Source: Azospirillum oryzae (GTDB lineage: Bacteria > Pseudomonadota > Alphaproteobacteria > Azospirillales > Azospirillaceae). Taken from it: DNA of 64,000 bases. Positions 46,933 through 55,927 of the stretch are shown here, one piece after another. The stretch is taken from assembly GCF_900177515.1 (NCBI RefSeq), contig NZ_FXAK01000005.1, forward strand, positions 605,001 to 669,000, written 5' to 3'. Each line of letters starts with the position of its first letter. The first letter of the stretch is position 1. The position numbers were made by a program, and so were the translations under genes. A model generated the notes under the pieces. It made no database searches and was not told where the DNA came from. It saw only the letters and a list, made by a program, of their open reading frames with translations.

Positions 46933-47836
46933 CGCCGCGCTGATCGATGTCGAGTGGCTGAGCGAGACCATCGGCGGCGGCATCGCCCGCGGCTCCGAAT
47001 GGCTGGTGAACACGATCCTCGACCATGGGCAGCCGGCGCTGTCGGTCATCGCCGCGGCGGTCGACGGGCTGGGCGAGACGCTGGACGGGCTGCTGCTGGG
47101 GGTGCCGCCCTGGCTGCTGGCGCTGGTGCTGGCGGCCATCGCCCTGTGGCGGGTCGGGCGCGGCTTCGCCCTGTTCACCCTGCTGGCGCTGGGCGGCATC
47201 TTCGTGATGGGGCTGTGGGAGCCGACGGTTTCCACCCTGGGGCTGGTGCTGGCCTCCACCGCGCTCAGCCTGATGGGCGGGGTGCCGCTGGGCATCTGGA
47301 TGGCGCGCAGCAAGCTCGCCGACGGGCTGGGCAAGACGCTGCTCGACCTGATGCAGACGATGCCGGCCTTCGTCTATCTGATCCCGGCTGTGCTGTTCTT
47401 CGGGCTGGGCCGGGTGCCGGGCATCATCGCCACCGTGGTCTTCGCCATGCCGCCGGCGGTGCGGCTGACCGCGCTCGGCATCCGGCAGGTTCCGGTCGAG
47501 CTGGTGGAGGCCGGCCGCGCCTTCGGCTGCCGCCAACATCAGCTCTTGTTCAAGATACAACTGCCCAACGCCCTGCCGTCGATCATGGCCGGGGTGAACC
47601 AGACCATGATGATGGCGCTGTCGATGATCGTCGTCGCCTCGATGATCGGCGCCGGGGGCCTGGGCAACGTGGTGCTGCAGGGCATCCAGCGCCTGGACAT
47701 CGGGCTTGGCGTGCAGAGCGGGCTGAGCGTGGTGTTCCTTGCCGTCGTGCTCGACCGCATCACCCAGAGTTTCGGCCGGGGACTTGGCCGACCGGCCGCC
47801 GCCGGAAAAGCCAAGCGTCGCTGGTGGCGGCGGTGA
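46925..47836 (+). CDS. choW: Choline/betaine ABC importer permease
   Basis: This 303-aa ProW-type permease has an N-terminal amphipathic stretch, about six hydrophobic segments and the conserved core GVPLGIWMARSKLADGLGKTLLDLMQTMPAFVYLIPAVLFFGLG. The coupling loop AGRAFGCRQHQLLFKIQLPNALPSIMAG is followed by MIVVASMIGAGGLG. The ATG at 46925 overlaps the end of choV by 8 bp, which implies coupled translation. It forms the transport channel with choV. Confidence 0.87.
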   Translation: MSDAALIDVEWLSETIGGGIARGSEWLVNTILDHGQPALSVIAAAVDGLGETLDGLLLGVPPWLLALVLAAIALWRVGRGFALFTLLALGGIFVMGLWEPTVSTLGLVLASTALSLMGGVPLGIWMARSKLADGLGKTLLDLMQTMPAFVYLIPAVLFFGLGRVPGIIATVVFAMPPAVRLTALGIRQVPVELVEAGRAFGCRQHQLLFKIQLPNALPSIMAGVNQTMMMALSMIVVASMIGAGGLGNVVLQGIQRLDIGLGVQSGLSVVFLAVVLDRITQSFGRGLGRPAAAGKAKRRWWRR

Positions 47837-47838
47837 GG

Positions 47839-48414
47839 TCAGGCGTTCAGTTCGGAATCGAGGTAGCCGAGCGCCACGGCGCGCGCGGCGCTGCCGTCGA
47901 TGGCGCCGGTCAGGGCGAAGCGCAGCCACAGCCCGTCGATCATCGCCGCCAGCCCGACCGCCACCCGCTCCGCCCGTTCCGGCGGCAGCAGCGGGCGCAG
48001 GGCATGCAGCAGGTTGGAATGCAGCCGGCGGGCGTTGATCCGCTGCAGCCGGCTCAGTGCCGGATTGTGCGGCGCCTGGGCCCAGAAGCCCAGCCATGCC
48101 GCGACCACCCGCGGCTCGAACTGGTCGGGGGCGAAGTTGCAGTCGACGATCGCCTCCAGCCGGGCGCGCGGCGAATCGGCCGCCGCCAGCCGCTGGGTCG
48201 CGTCGTCGCGCAACTGCTGCAGCATGCTGCGCATGGTGGCGGCCAGCAGTTCGTCCTTGCCGCCGAAATAATGATGGATGATGCCGGGCGACACGCCGGC
48301 CCCGCGGCTGATCGTCTGCACTGTGGTGTCCGCCAGGCCGTGCTTGCCCATCGAGGAGATGGTCGCGTCGATCAACTGGCGGCGGCGGATCGGTTCCATT
48401 CCGACTTTGGGCAT
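47839..48414 (-). CDS. betI: TetR-family repressor BetI
   Basis: A 191-aa regulator with an N-terminal helix-turn-helix (TTVQTISRGAGVSPGIIHHYFGGKDELL, about 30-57) and the C-terminal helices of BetI, including FEPRVVAAWLGFWAQAPHNP, a block conserved in choline-responsive repressors. BetI represses glycine-betaine synthesis and choline uptake genes until choline is present. Here it lies between choW and choX on the opposite strand, convergent to choW (2 bp apart) and divergent from choX. The synthesis genes betA and betB are not in the window. Confidence 0.88.
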   Translation of the reverse strand: MPKVGMEPIRRRQLIDATISSMGKHGLADTTVQTISRGAGVSPGIIHHYFGGKDELLAATMRSMLQQLRDDATQRLAAADSPRARLEAIVDCNFAPDQFEPRVVAAWLGFWAQAPHNPALSRLQRINARRLHSNLLHALRPLLPPERAERVAVGLAAMIDGLWLRFALTGAIDGSAARAVALGYLDSELNA

Positions 48415-48566
48415 GGGGCTGGCGGTCTCCTGTCCTTGTCCGCCAAGGCCGTCCGCAACCGGGACCTTGGCTTGCGCCGCAACAAATGCGCCATTTTCAC
48501 CGCTCCGTCGATGACGAAAACGGCAGATGCCGCAGACTGGAACAACAAGAACGAGGAGTTGAGCAG

Positions 48567-49541
48567 ATGAACGGATGGAAGGCTCCGGCCAAATGGATTG
48601 CCGGTGTGGGCATCGCGGCGGTGATGGCGTTGGGTGCCGGCGGGGCGCTGGCCGCCGATCCGGCCGCCTGCAAGGCGGTGCGCTTCGGCGACGTCGGCTG
48701 GACCGACATCGCGGCGACGACGGCGCTCGCCTCCGTCACGCTGGACGCGCTTGGCTACAAGCCGACCACCACGATGACGTCGGTGCCGCTGGTCTATACC
48801 GGGCTGAAGACCAAGTCGCTGGATGTCTTCCTCGGCAACTGGATGCCGACGATGGAGCCCTTCATCAAGCCGGTGCTGGAGGACGGCTCGGTCGAGGTGA
48901 CGCGCGTCAATCTGGAAGGCGCCAAATACACGCTGGCCGTGCCGAAATACGCTGCCGAGGCCGGTCTGAAGAGCTTCGCCGACATCGCGAAGTTCAAGGA
49001 CAAATTGGGCGGCAAGATCTACGGCATCGAGGCCGGCAACGACGGCAACCTCATCATCGACAAGATGCTGAAGGCCGACGCCTTCGGCCTGAAGGACTTC
49101 AAGCTGGTCGAGTCCAGCGAGGCCGGCATGCTGGCCGAGGTGAAGCGGGCGACCCGCAGCAAGGGCTGGGTGGTCTTCCTGGGTTGGGAACCGCACCCGA
49201 TGAACAAGAGCTTCGAACTGACCTATCTGGAAGGCGGCGACGACTGGTTCGGCCCCAACCTGGGCGGCGCCACCGTCAGCACCAACGTCCGCAAGGGCTA
49301 TGCCGCCGAATGCCCGAACGTGGGCAAGCTGCTGTCCAACCTGTCCTTCACGCTGGACATGGAAAACGCCGTGATGGGCGACATCATGAACGACAACAAG
49401 AAGCCGGATGCCGCCGCCAAGGCCTGGCTGAAGAAGAACCCCGAGGTGCTGAAGGGCTGGCTCGACGGCGTCACCACCTTCGACGGCAAGGACGGGCTGG
49501 CGGCCGTGCAGGCCAAGCTGGGCGTGGCCGGCAAGTCCTGA
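48567..49541 (+). CDS. choX: Choline-binding periplasmic protein
   Basis: The 324-aa protein has a signal peptide (KWIAGVGIAAVMALGAGGALAA, about 9-30). The mature part starts with CKAVRFGDVGWTDIAATTALASVTLDALGYKP and continues DVFLGNWMPTMEPFIKPVLEDGSVE, typical of ChoX/ProX-type (OpuAC) binding proteins. The aromatic residues in VGWTD, GNWMP and FLGWEPHP would make the cage for the quaternary ammonium group. GAGGAG precedes the ATG by about 10 bp. It is separated from choV and choW by antisense betI, so it has its own promoter in the betI-choX gap. Confidence 0.88.
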   Translation: MNGWKAPAKWIAGVGIAAVMALGAGGALAADPAACKAVRFGDVGWTDIAATTALASVTLDALGYKPTTTMTSVPLVYTGLKTKSLDVFLGNWMPTMEPFIKPVLEDGSVEVTRVNLEGAKYTLAVPKYAAEAGLKSFADIAKFKDKLGGKIYGIEAGNDGNLIIDKMLKADAFGLKDFKLVESSEAGMLAEVKRATRSKGWVVFLGWEPHPMNKSFELTYLEGGDDWFGPNLGGATVSTNVRKGYAAECPNVGKLLSNLSFTLDMENAVMGDIMNDNKKPDAAAKAWLKKNPEVLKGWLDGVTTFDGKDGLAAVQAKLGVAGKS

Positions 49542-49568
49542 TCCGAGAGCGCGGCAGGCCAGGGCGGC

Positions 49569-49618
49569 CAGGGCGGGGCAAGTCGACCGGCCGTCCCGTC
49601 CGCCCTGCTCCTTTTCTA
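49569..49618 (+). terminator. Terminator of choX
   Basis: CAGGGCGG (49569-49576) pairs with CCGCCCTG (49600-49607), with an inner GAC/GTC hairpin in the loop. The tract CTCCTTTTCT follows. It lies 27 bp after the choX stop. Confidence 0.65.
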
Positions 49619-49779
49619 CTTGAAGCATTATCCCTTTGCCCCCGAACATTGCTCTGATAAGGCCCATTGGGTCCTGAATGCGGAGCGTTCGTGGCGGCTC
49701 GCCGATCACCCTTTGTCCGTTCCCTGTCCCGACGGCCTGTCCGGGCAACCTGCGCGCGTGACGGCGCGGCGGGACGCGA

Positions 49780-52476
49780 ATGAGGATTCGGTCGCGCATC
49801 GCCATGGTCGGCGGCGTGCCGGTGGCGGTCGCCGCGGTGATCGCGGTGGCGGGCGGGCTGCTGCTGGCCCGCAGCGAGCGGGTCTATGAATCGGCGGTGC
49901 TCGCCGGCTCCGTCTATCGCGACGTTCTGGCGGCGACGGCGGCCCGCATCGATTATCTCCAGGTGGCGCCGGCCGACCGCGCCGGCCGCGCGGACCGTTT
50001 CGAAAAGTTGTCGAGTTCCGCCGCGTCCGAACTGCGGCAGCTGGACGAGGCCGGGTCGGCCAGGACCCACCGGTCGGAGGTGGAGCGCGCGACCGCCGTG
50101 CTGGCGCGCTATGTCGACCAGATGCGCAGCTTCATCCAGGTGACCGCGGCGAACGACGCCGCCGTCGCCGACATGGGGCTCCACTCCGCCACGCTGATGG
50201 CTTTGACCGACCGTGCCCGCGAACGGCAGCATGCCGCCAACGTCGACTCCCTGGGGTCGCTGACGGAAGCCGACAAGCGTCTGCGCGACAGCCGCGAGGT
50301 GGTGGACGGCGCCCATGAACTGCGCGAGGCGATGTTGGACCTCCAGCGCGCCGAGGCCCAGCATGTCGCGGCGCTCGGATTCGGCAGCGGCCTGCATGGC
50401 GACCGGCAGCCCCTGACCGCCGGCGATTTCCGCATCGCCACCGACCGGCTGACGGCGACGGCCGACCGGCTGCAGGCGGTGCTGGGGCGGACGGACCCGC
50501 TGGTCGACCGCTATCCGGCGAAGCAGGCCGCCGCCCGCTACGCGGCCACCGTCGCCGGGCTGCAGGGCGCCGTCGCGGACCTGCGCGCGGCCGATGCGGA
50601 GCGCGACGCGGCGCTGAACCGGTTCGAGGCGGCGGCACAGGAGGCGGCGGGGATCGCGGAGGCCAATGCCAACGAGGCGGCAGATGCCGGACATCCCGCC
50701 AGTCTGGGCGAGCGGATGCTGGGGGAGCAGGTCCTCCGCACGCTGCCGGTGGTGCGGGCGCTGGTCCTGACCGGGACGCTCGGCCGTCAGCCCGACGTGA
50801 CCTATTTGTCCTCTCTCCTGCCGACCCTGCGCCCGGCGCTCGACGGGTTGTATCGGGCGCAGGCCCGCACCGCGGAGGCCCAGCGGGCACTGGAGTCGGC
50901 CCAGCGCGCCGGCGCGGAGGCGGCTGCGGCCATCGAGGCGCTGACCGCCCGGATCCTGATGGTGAAGTCCACCGGCTACACCGCGATCCAGGACGAGGTG
51001 GTCCAGCTGATCGCCTATGCCATCCAGGCCAACGATACCGAGCAGGAGACGCAGAACGTCGCCGTCGTCGCCCTGCGCCTTGGCCGGCGGGCGGCCGACG
51101 CCGTGGCCGTGCGCGACGCGGAGGAGGCCGACCGCATCGTCGCCGATGCCGGCACCCTGTTGGCGACGGTGCGCGAGCTACCCATGTCGCCGCTGCTGCA
51201 GGACGAGGTTCTGGCGGCCATCCGCAATTGGCGCGACAGCCTGCGCCGCACGGCGGACGGGCTGCGCCACCTGAACCAGCTTCTGATCGCCATGGACCGC
51301 GACGCCGGCGCCCTGGTGGAGACCGCCCGGCAACTGGACGAGACCTTCCGCGAGGAGGCCGCGCGCATCGGCGAGCTGCTGAGCCGCATCCTGGTCATCG
51401 GCGCGACCATCGGCCTGCTGCTGGCCGCCGGCGCCGCGGCGGTGGTGGCGCGGTCGATCAGCCGGCCGGTCCTGCGCCTGCAGCGGCAGATGACCCGGTT
51501 GGCCGAAGACCCGCTGGCCGGTCCGATCGACGGCACCCGCCGTCAGGATGAATTCGGCGCGATGGCGCGCGCCGCCGCCTTCTTCATCCGCGAGATCGGC
51601 CTGCGCGAACAGGCGGCCCGCCATGCGAAGGACCGCGCCGATCGCGCCCTGGAGGATCTGCGCCGGACCCAGGCCGACCTGATCCAGGCGGAGAAGATGG
51701 CGTCGCTGGGCGGGTTGGTTGCCGGGGTGGCGCACGAGATCAACACCCCGCTCGGCAATGCCCTGATGGGGGCGACCCATCTGCAGGACCGTCTGGCGGA
51801 GATCGGGCGGATGGCCGGCGCGGGCAACCTGCGCCGCAGCGAGTTCGCCGAATTCCAGGAGACATCGGAGGAATTGGCCCGGCTGATGGTGTTGAACCTG
51901 CGGCAGGCCGGCGAGCTGGTGCAGAGCTTCAAGCAGGTGGCGGCCGATCAGACCAGCGGCGAAGAGCGGCAATTCCTGCTGAAACCCTATCTGGAGGATC
52001 TGGCGACCAGCCTCAGCCCATCCTGGCGCCGGGCGGGTCACAGTTTGCGGGTCGAATGCCCCGAAGACATCGAAATCGACGGCTATCCCGGTGTTCTGGC
52101 ACAGATCCTGACCAATCTCGTGATGAACTCCATCACCCACGCCTACCGGGAGGGGCAGCAGGGCCATCTGCTGATCCGGGTCGATGCGGCGGAAGCCGAT
52201 ATGGTGGATCTTGTCTACACCGACGACGGCAGGGGGATTGCCCAGCCCGATCTGCCGCGGGTGTTCGATCCATTTTTCACCACCAGGCGTGGAAGCGGAA
52301 GCACTGGCCTCGGGCTTCACATTGTATACAACCTCGTGGTGAACCGCTTGGGTGGCAGGGTTGCCGTCGACAGTCCTCCCGGCAGCGGCGTGCGCTTCAC
52401 CATTCGCTTTCCACGGCGATTTGCTACTGATAACATATCCTTGGCGCCCGCAATATCATCCCCGCAGGAGCAGTGA
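49780..52476 (+). CDS. Membrane sensor histidine kinase with large periplasmic/coiled domain
   Basis: An 898-aa kinase. A membrane helix (about 8-29) leads to about 500 mostly helical residues of sensor region, then a second helix at about 535-555 (ILVIGATIGLLLAAGAAAVV). A HAMP domain (about 556-610) follows, a coiled coil, a HisKA domain with His652 in GVAHEINTPLGNAL, and an HATPase (ILTNLVMNSITHAY, YTDDGRGI, GSTGLGLHIVYNLV). The long helical sensor resembles a TorS-like receptor that works with a periplasmic binding protein; that relation is an inference. Its stop is directly followed by the ATG of a DppA-like binding protein, and a response regulator/diguanylate cyclase follows. Confidence 0.9.
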   Translation: MRIRSRIAMVGGVPVAVAAVIAVAGGLLLARSERVYESAVLAGSVYRDVLAATAARIDYLQVAPADRAGRADRFEKLSSSAASELRQLDEAGSARTHRSEVERATAVLARYVDQMRSFIQVTAANDAAVADMGLHSATLMALTDRARERQHAANVDSLGSLTEADKRLRDSREVVDGAHELREAMLDLQRAEAQHVAALGFGSGLHGDRQPLTAGDFRIATDRLTATADRLQAVLGRTDPLVDRYPAKQAAARYAATVAGLQGAVADLRAADAERDAALNRFEAAAQEAAGIAEANANEAADAGHPASLGERMLGEQVLRTLPVVRALVLTGTLGRQPDVTYLSSLLPTLRPALDGLYRAQARTAEAQRALESAQRAGAEAAAAIEALTARILMVKSTGYTAIQDEVVQLIAYAIQANDTEQETQNVAVVALRLGRRAADAVAVRDAEEADRIVADAGTLLATVRELPMSPLLQDEVLAAIRNWRDSLRRTADGLRHLNQLLIAMDRDAGALVETARQLDETFREEAARIGELLSRILVIGATIGLLLAAGAAAVVARSISRPVLRLQRQMTRLAEDPLAGPIDGTRRQDEFGAMARAAAFFIREIGLREQAARHAKDRADRALEDLRRTQADLIQAEKMASLGGLVAGVAHEINTPLGNALMGATHLQDRLAEIGRMAGAGNLRRSEFAEFQETSEELARLMVLNLRQAGELVQSFKQVAADQTSGEERQFLLKPYLEDLATSLSPSWRRAGHSLRVECPEDIEIDGYPGVLAQILTNLVMNSITHAYREGQQGHLLIRVDAAEADMVDLVYTDDGRGIAQPDLPRVFDPFFTTRRGSGSTGLGLHIVYNLVVNRLGGRVAVDSPPGSGVRFTIRFPRRFATDNISLAPAISSPQEQ

Positions 52477-54099
52477 ATGCCTTTGCCGCTGAAGACGTCG
52501 ATCCGAAGTCTTGCGAAGGGGGCTGTTGTTCTGATCGGGCTTGCCGGGCTGTCGGGCCCCGCGCTGGCCGACAAGTCGCTGGTCTACTGCACGGAAGGAA
52601 ATCCGCAGGGCTTCAATGCGCAAGTGTCGACCTCGGGCACGACCGTGAACGCGACGACGCCGCTGTTCAACAATCTGGTCGAATTCGGTCCGGCCGGGCA
52701 GATCATGAATTCCGGTCTGGCCGAATCCTACAGGATTTCGGATGACGGGCTGGTCTATGAATTCCATCTTCGCCGGAATGTCTCTTTCCATTCCAACGAA
52801 CTGTTTACTCCCAGCCGGTCGCTCAACGCCGATGACGTGCTGTTCACCATCAACCGTCAATGGCAGGCCGACCACCCCTATCACGCCGTCGGCACGGCGA
52901 ATTACGAGTATTTCAGGGGCATGGGGCTGCCGGATCTGCTGAAATCGGTGGAGAAGCTGGACGATCACACGGTCCGCATCACCCTGACCCATTCGGAGGC
53001 TCCCTTCCTGGCCGATCTGGCCATGCCGTTCCTGTCGATCCAGTCCGCCGAATACGCCGATGTCCTGATGAAGGCCGGAAAGCAGGATCTGTTCGACGAG
53101 AGACCGATCGGCACGGGGCCGTTCCGGCTGGTGTCCTTCCACAAGGATGTGGCGATCCGCTACAAGGCCTTCGACGGCTATTGGCGGGGGCGCCAGCCGC
53201 TGGACAACCTGATCTATTCGATCACGCCGAACATCGCGGTGCGCCTGAACAAGCTGCGGTCCGGCGAATGCCATGTGATGATCTTCCCCAATCCGGCCGA
53301 ACTGGGGGCGATTGCAAAAGACCCCAATCTGGTGATCGAGCAGCAGGACGGCCGCAACGTCGCCTATATGGCGTTCAACACGGGCAAGCCGCCGCTGAAC
53401 GATGTGCGGGTGCGGCGCGCCCTCACCATGGCGATCGACAAGCGCACCCTGGTCGATGCGGTCTATCAGAACGGCGGATCGCCGGCGAAGAACCCGATTC
53501 CGCCGGGCATGTGGTCCTACGACGACGGCATCGAGGATTATCCGTTCGACCCGGCGGCGGCCCGCCGCCTGCTGGCCGAGGCGGGATATTCCGAAGGCTT
53601 CTCGCTCGATCTGTGGTACACGCCGGTCACGCGCCCCTATTTGCCGAACGGCAAGCGCGCCGCCGAAATGATCCGCGAGAATCTGGAGCGCGTCGGGATC
53701 AAGGTCACTTTGTATACGGACAGCTGGAGCAACTATCGCCGTCAGGTGACGCAGGGCGACCCGGACATGGTGATTTACGGCTGGACTGGCGACAACGGCG
53801 ATCCGGACAATTTCCTCTATTTCCTGCTGAGCTGCGGTGCCGTGCGTCCGGGCGGGGCCAACCTTGCAAGATGGTGCAATCCGGCTTTCGAAGACCGGAT
53901 CACGAAGGCCAAGGTCACCACCGACGTCGAACGCCGCACCGCCTATTACAAGGAAGCGCAGCGAATCTTTCATGAAGAAGTTCCGTGGTTTCCCATCGCG
54001 AATTCCATTATTGCCGTCGCCCATCGCAAGGAGGTGAAAAACTACACCAACAACATCTTCAATCAGGATTTCTCCGGCGTAGACATCGAGCCCCAGTGA
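52477..54099 (+). CDS. Dipeptide/oligopeptide-type periplasmic binding protein
   Basis: This 540-aa protein has a signal peptide (about 1-31, ending GPALA). It matches family-5 solute-binding proteins (DppA/OppA): LVYCTEGNPQGFNAQ at the start, the LNADDVLFTINRQW motif (about 113-126), RPIGTGPFRL and PNIAVRLNKLRSGECHV, and ends FAHRKEVKNY-like blocks. The initiator follows the kinase stop with no gap. No DppBCDF permease or ATPase genes are near, so it is likely a sensor receptor for the kinase rather than a transport component. All expected domains are intact; the peptide ligand is unknown. Confidence 0.88.
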   Translation: MPLPLKTSIRSLAKGAVVLIGLAGLSGPALADKSLVYCTEGNPQGFNAQVSTSGTTVNATTPLFNNLVEFGPAGQIMNSGLAESYRISDDGLVYEFHLRRNVSFHSNELFTPSRSLNADDVLFTINRQWQADHPYHAVGTANYEYFRGMGLPDLLKSVEKLDDHTVRITLTHSEAPFLADLAMPFLSIQSAEYADVLMKAGKQDLFDERPIGTGPFRLVSFHKDVAIRYKAFDGYWRGRQPLDNLIYSITPNIAVRLNKLRSGECHVMIFPNPAELGAIAKDPNLVIEQQDGRNVAYMAFNTGKPPLNDVRVRRALTMAIDKRTLVDAVYQNGGSPAKNPIPPGMWSYDDGIEDYPFDPAAARRLLAEAGYSEGFSLDLWYTPVTRPYLPNGKRAAEMIRENLERVGIKVTLYTDSWSNYRRQVTQGDPDMVIYGWTGDNGDPDNFLYFLLSCGAVRPGGANLARWCNPAFEDRITKAKVTTDVERRTAYYKEAQRIFHEEVPWFPIANSIIAVAHRKEVKNYTNNIFNQDFSGVDIEPQ

Positions 54100-54110
54100 G
54101 CGACAGGCTT

Positions 54111-55547
54111 ATGCAAACCTTGACTGGGCAGGTCCCGACCATGGACGCGTCTCCCGATGACCTGATGTTCGAGGATGAAGACCCCGGCACGATGCCGGAA
54201 CGGCAGTCGGCGGCGGCTGCCCCCTGGCCGATCCTGGTGGTGGACGACGACGAGCAGGTGCACGCGATGACCCGCGTGCTGCTGAAGGATTTCGAGTTCG
54301 AAGGCCGTCGCTTCGCCATCGTCAGCGCCTTCTCGGCGGCGGAGGCGCAGGCGATCCTCGCCGAACGGTCGGACCTGCCGGTGGCCCTGCTCGACGTGGT
54401 GATGGAGACGCAGGATGCCGGGCTGCACCTGGTCCATTACATCCGGCGCGACCTGGGCAACCGCCACATCCGCATCATCCTGCGCACCGGCCAGCCCGGA
54501 CAGGCGCCGGAGCGCGAGGCCATCGTCGCCTATGACATCAACGACTATAAGAGCAAGGCGGAGCTGACCGCCCAGAAGCTGTTCACCAGCCTGGTCGGCG
54601 CGGTGCGCAGCTGGCGCGATCTCGTCACCATCGAGTCGCTGAACCAGTCGCTGGAACGCCGTGTCGCCGAACGCACGGCTGAGCTGGAACGGCAGACCGC
54701 GCTGGCCGACGAACAGCGCCGCTTCATCGAAAACCTCGTCGAGATGATGCCGAGTCCGGTCTGGTACAAGGACGCCGCCGGCCGCTATGCCCTGTGCAAC
54801 CGCGCCTTCCGTGAGCTGTTTCCGAACTCCGCCGACGGGATCGAATGGTCCGCCGGCCGCCGGACGGCGTCCGAACCGGTGCCGGCCGGCGCGGGGGCCT
54901 TCTCCTTCGAGTCGAGTGTGGAGGGGCCGGACGGGCGGACACGGGAGCTGCTGGTGGTGAAGCGACCGCTGACCGCGCCCGACGGAACGGAGGCCGGGGT
55001 GATTGGCATCGCCACCGACATCACCGAGCGGCGGCGGATGGAGCATGAACTGCACCGTCTCGCCACCACCGATCCGCTGAGCGGCGCCCACAACCGCCGG
55101 CAAATCCTGGAGCTGCTGGAGCGGATCGTGACCGGACGCGGTGCCGGGACCGCCTGCCTCGTCATGCTCGACATCGACCATTTCAAGCGCATCAACGATG
55201 AACTGGGCCATGCCGCCGGCGACGTCGCCATCCGCAGGGTGGTCGAGGAGATCCGCAGCCAACTGCGCGGCAGCGACCAGATCGGCCGCATCGGCGGGGA
55301 GGAGTTCGCCATCCTGCTGCCCGGGACCTCGCGCACCGGCGGTGCGGCGATCGCGGAGCGGCTGCGCGTCGGACTGGCGGCGCTGGCGATCGAGCTTCCC
55401 GATGGCCGAAGCTTTCAGCTGACCGGAAGCTTCGGCCTGACCGAGGTGTCTTCGCTGGAGGATTCGGTGGAAAGCGTGCTGGGCCGGGCCGATCAGGCGC
55501 TCTACCGGGCCAAGGCGCTCGGGAGGAACCGGGTCGAACTGGCCTAA
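54111..55547 (+). CDS. Response regulator-PAS-diguanylate cyclase
   Basis: A 478-aa output protein. The receiver domain (about 38-165) has the acid cluster VVDDDEQ (43-49) and the phosphoacceptor Asp95 in LPVALLDVVME. A coiled coil (ERRVAERTAELERQTALADEQ) leads to a PAS domain (about 195-310) and a GGDEF domain with the active motif GGEEF at 395-399 and the inhibitory site RGSD at 386-389, five residues upstream as in feedback-controlled enzymes. It should make cyclic di-GMP when phosphorylated by the kinase two genes upstream. The start at 54111 is 11 bp after the binding-protein stop; an ATG at 54141 is an alternative. Confidence 0.92.
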   Translation: MQTLTGQVPTMDASPDDLMFEDEDPGTMPERQSAAAAPWPILVVDDDEQVHAMTRVLLKDFEFEGRRFAIVSAFSAAEAQAILAERSDLPVALLDVVMETQDAGLHLVHYIRRDLGNRHIRIILRTGQPGQAPEREAIVAYDINDYKSKAELTAQKLFTSLVGAVRSWRDLVTIESLNQSLERRVAERTAELERQTALADEQRRFIENLVEMMPSPVWYKDAAGRYALCNRAFRELFPNSADGIEWSAGRRTASEPVPAGAGAFSFESSVEGPDGRTRELLVVKRPLTAPDGTEAGVIGIATDITERRRMEHELHRLATTDPLSGAHNRRQILELLERIVTGRGAGTACLVMLDIDHFKRINDELGHAAGDVAIRRVVEEIRSQLRGSDQIGRIGGEEFAILLPGTSRTGGAAIAERLRVGLAALAIELPDGRSFQLTGSFGLTEVSSLEDSVESVLGRADQALYRAKALGRNRVELA

Positions 55548-55927
55548 GCGCTTGGCATTGCCCTGCGACAATTTGGACGAAGACGGCTTGACCGCCGCCG
55601 CGGCAACGGGTATGCAGATCCCATGAACACCACCGACACCATGCGAATGCGAATTACCGGCCCGGCGCTTTGAAGCGTCGGAGGTTGCCGCGTTCGTGTT
55701 CACTGGTCGTGTGGAGTGTGTGGCGTGTCGCTGCACCCTGTGGTCTCCGGAACCCTCAATCCGGTTCATGACAAGTCCCATCGTCTGACTGCTGTTGCGG
55801 CGTCGAACAACGGCGTCCGTCTCGGCGAGCGAATGTGTGGCTCGGCGCGAATTATTCACCCGGTCCGCTGAGGCGGTCCGGGGCACGCCCGTCCTACCCA
55901 AAAATTCGTTCGCCGAGGATTTTCGCG
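55548..55927. other. 380-bp intergenic region, no gene seen
   Basis: The region separates the diguanylate cyclase stop from the threonine-dehydratase start. It holds several short frames without ribosome-binding sites or conserved composition, and no terminator with a T-tract. The promoter of the dehydratase gene is presumably here. No tRNA, riboswitch core or insertion-sequence trace was recognised. Confidence 0.5.

Noticed and set aside
48415..48566. Second BetI operator in the betI-choX gap
   Set aside because: No ATTGA-N4-TCAAT-like symmetry was found; only weak TTTTC/GAAAA complementarity.
55835..55927. N-terminal extension of the threonine dehydratase
   Set aside because: The extra residues are not of the family and a good ribosome-binding site stands before the ATG at 55928.
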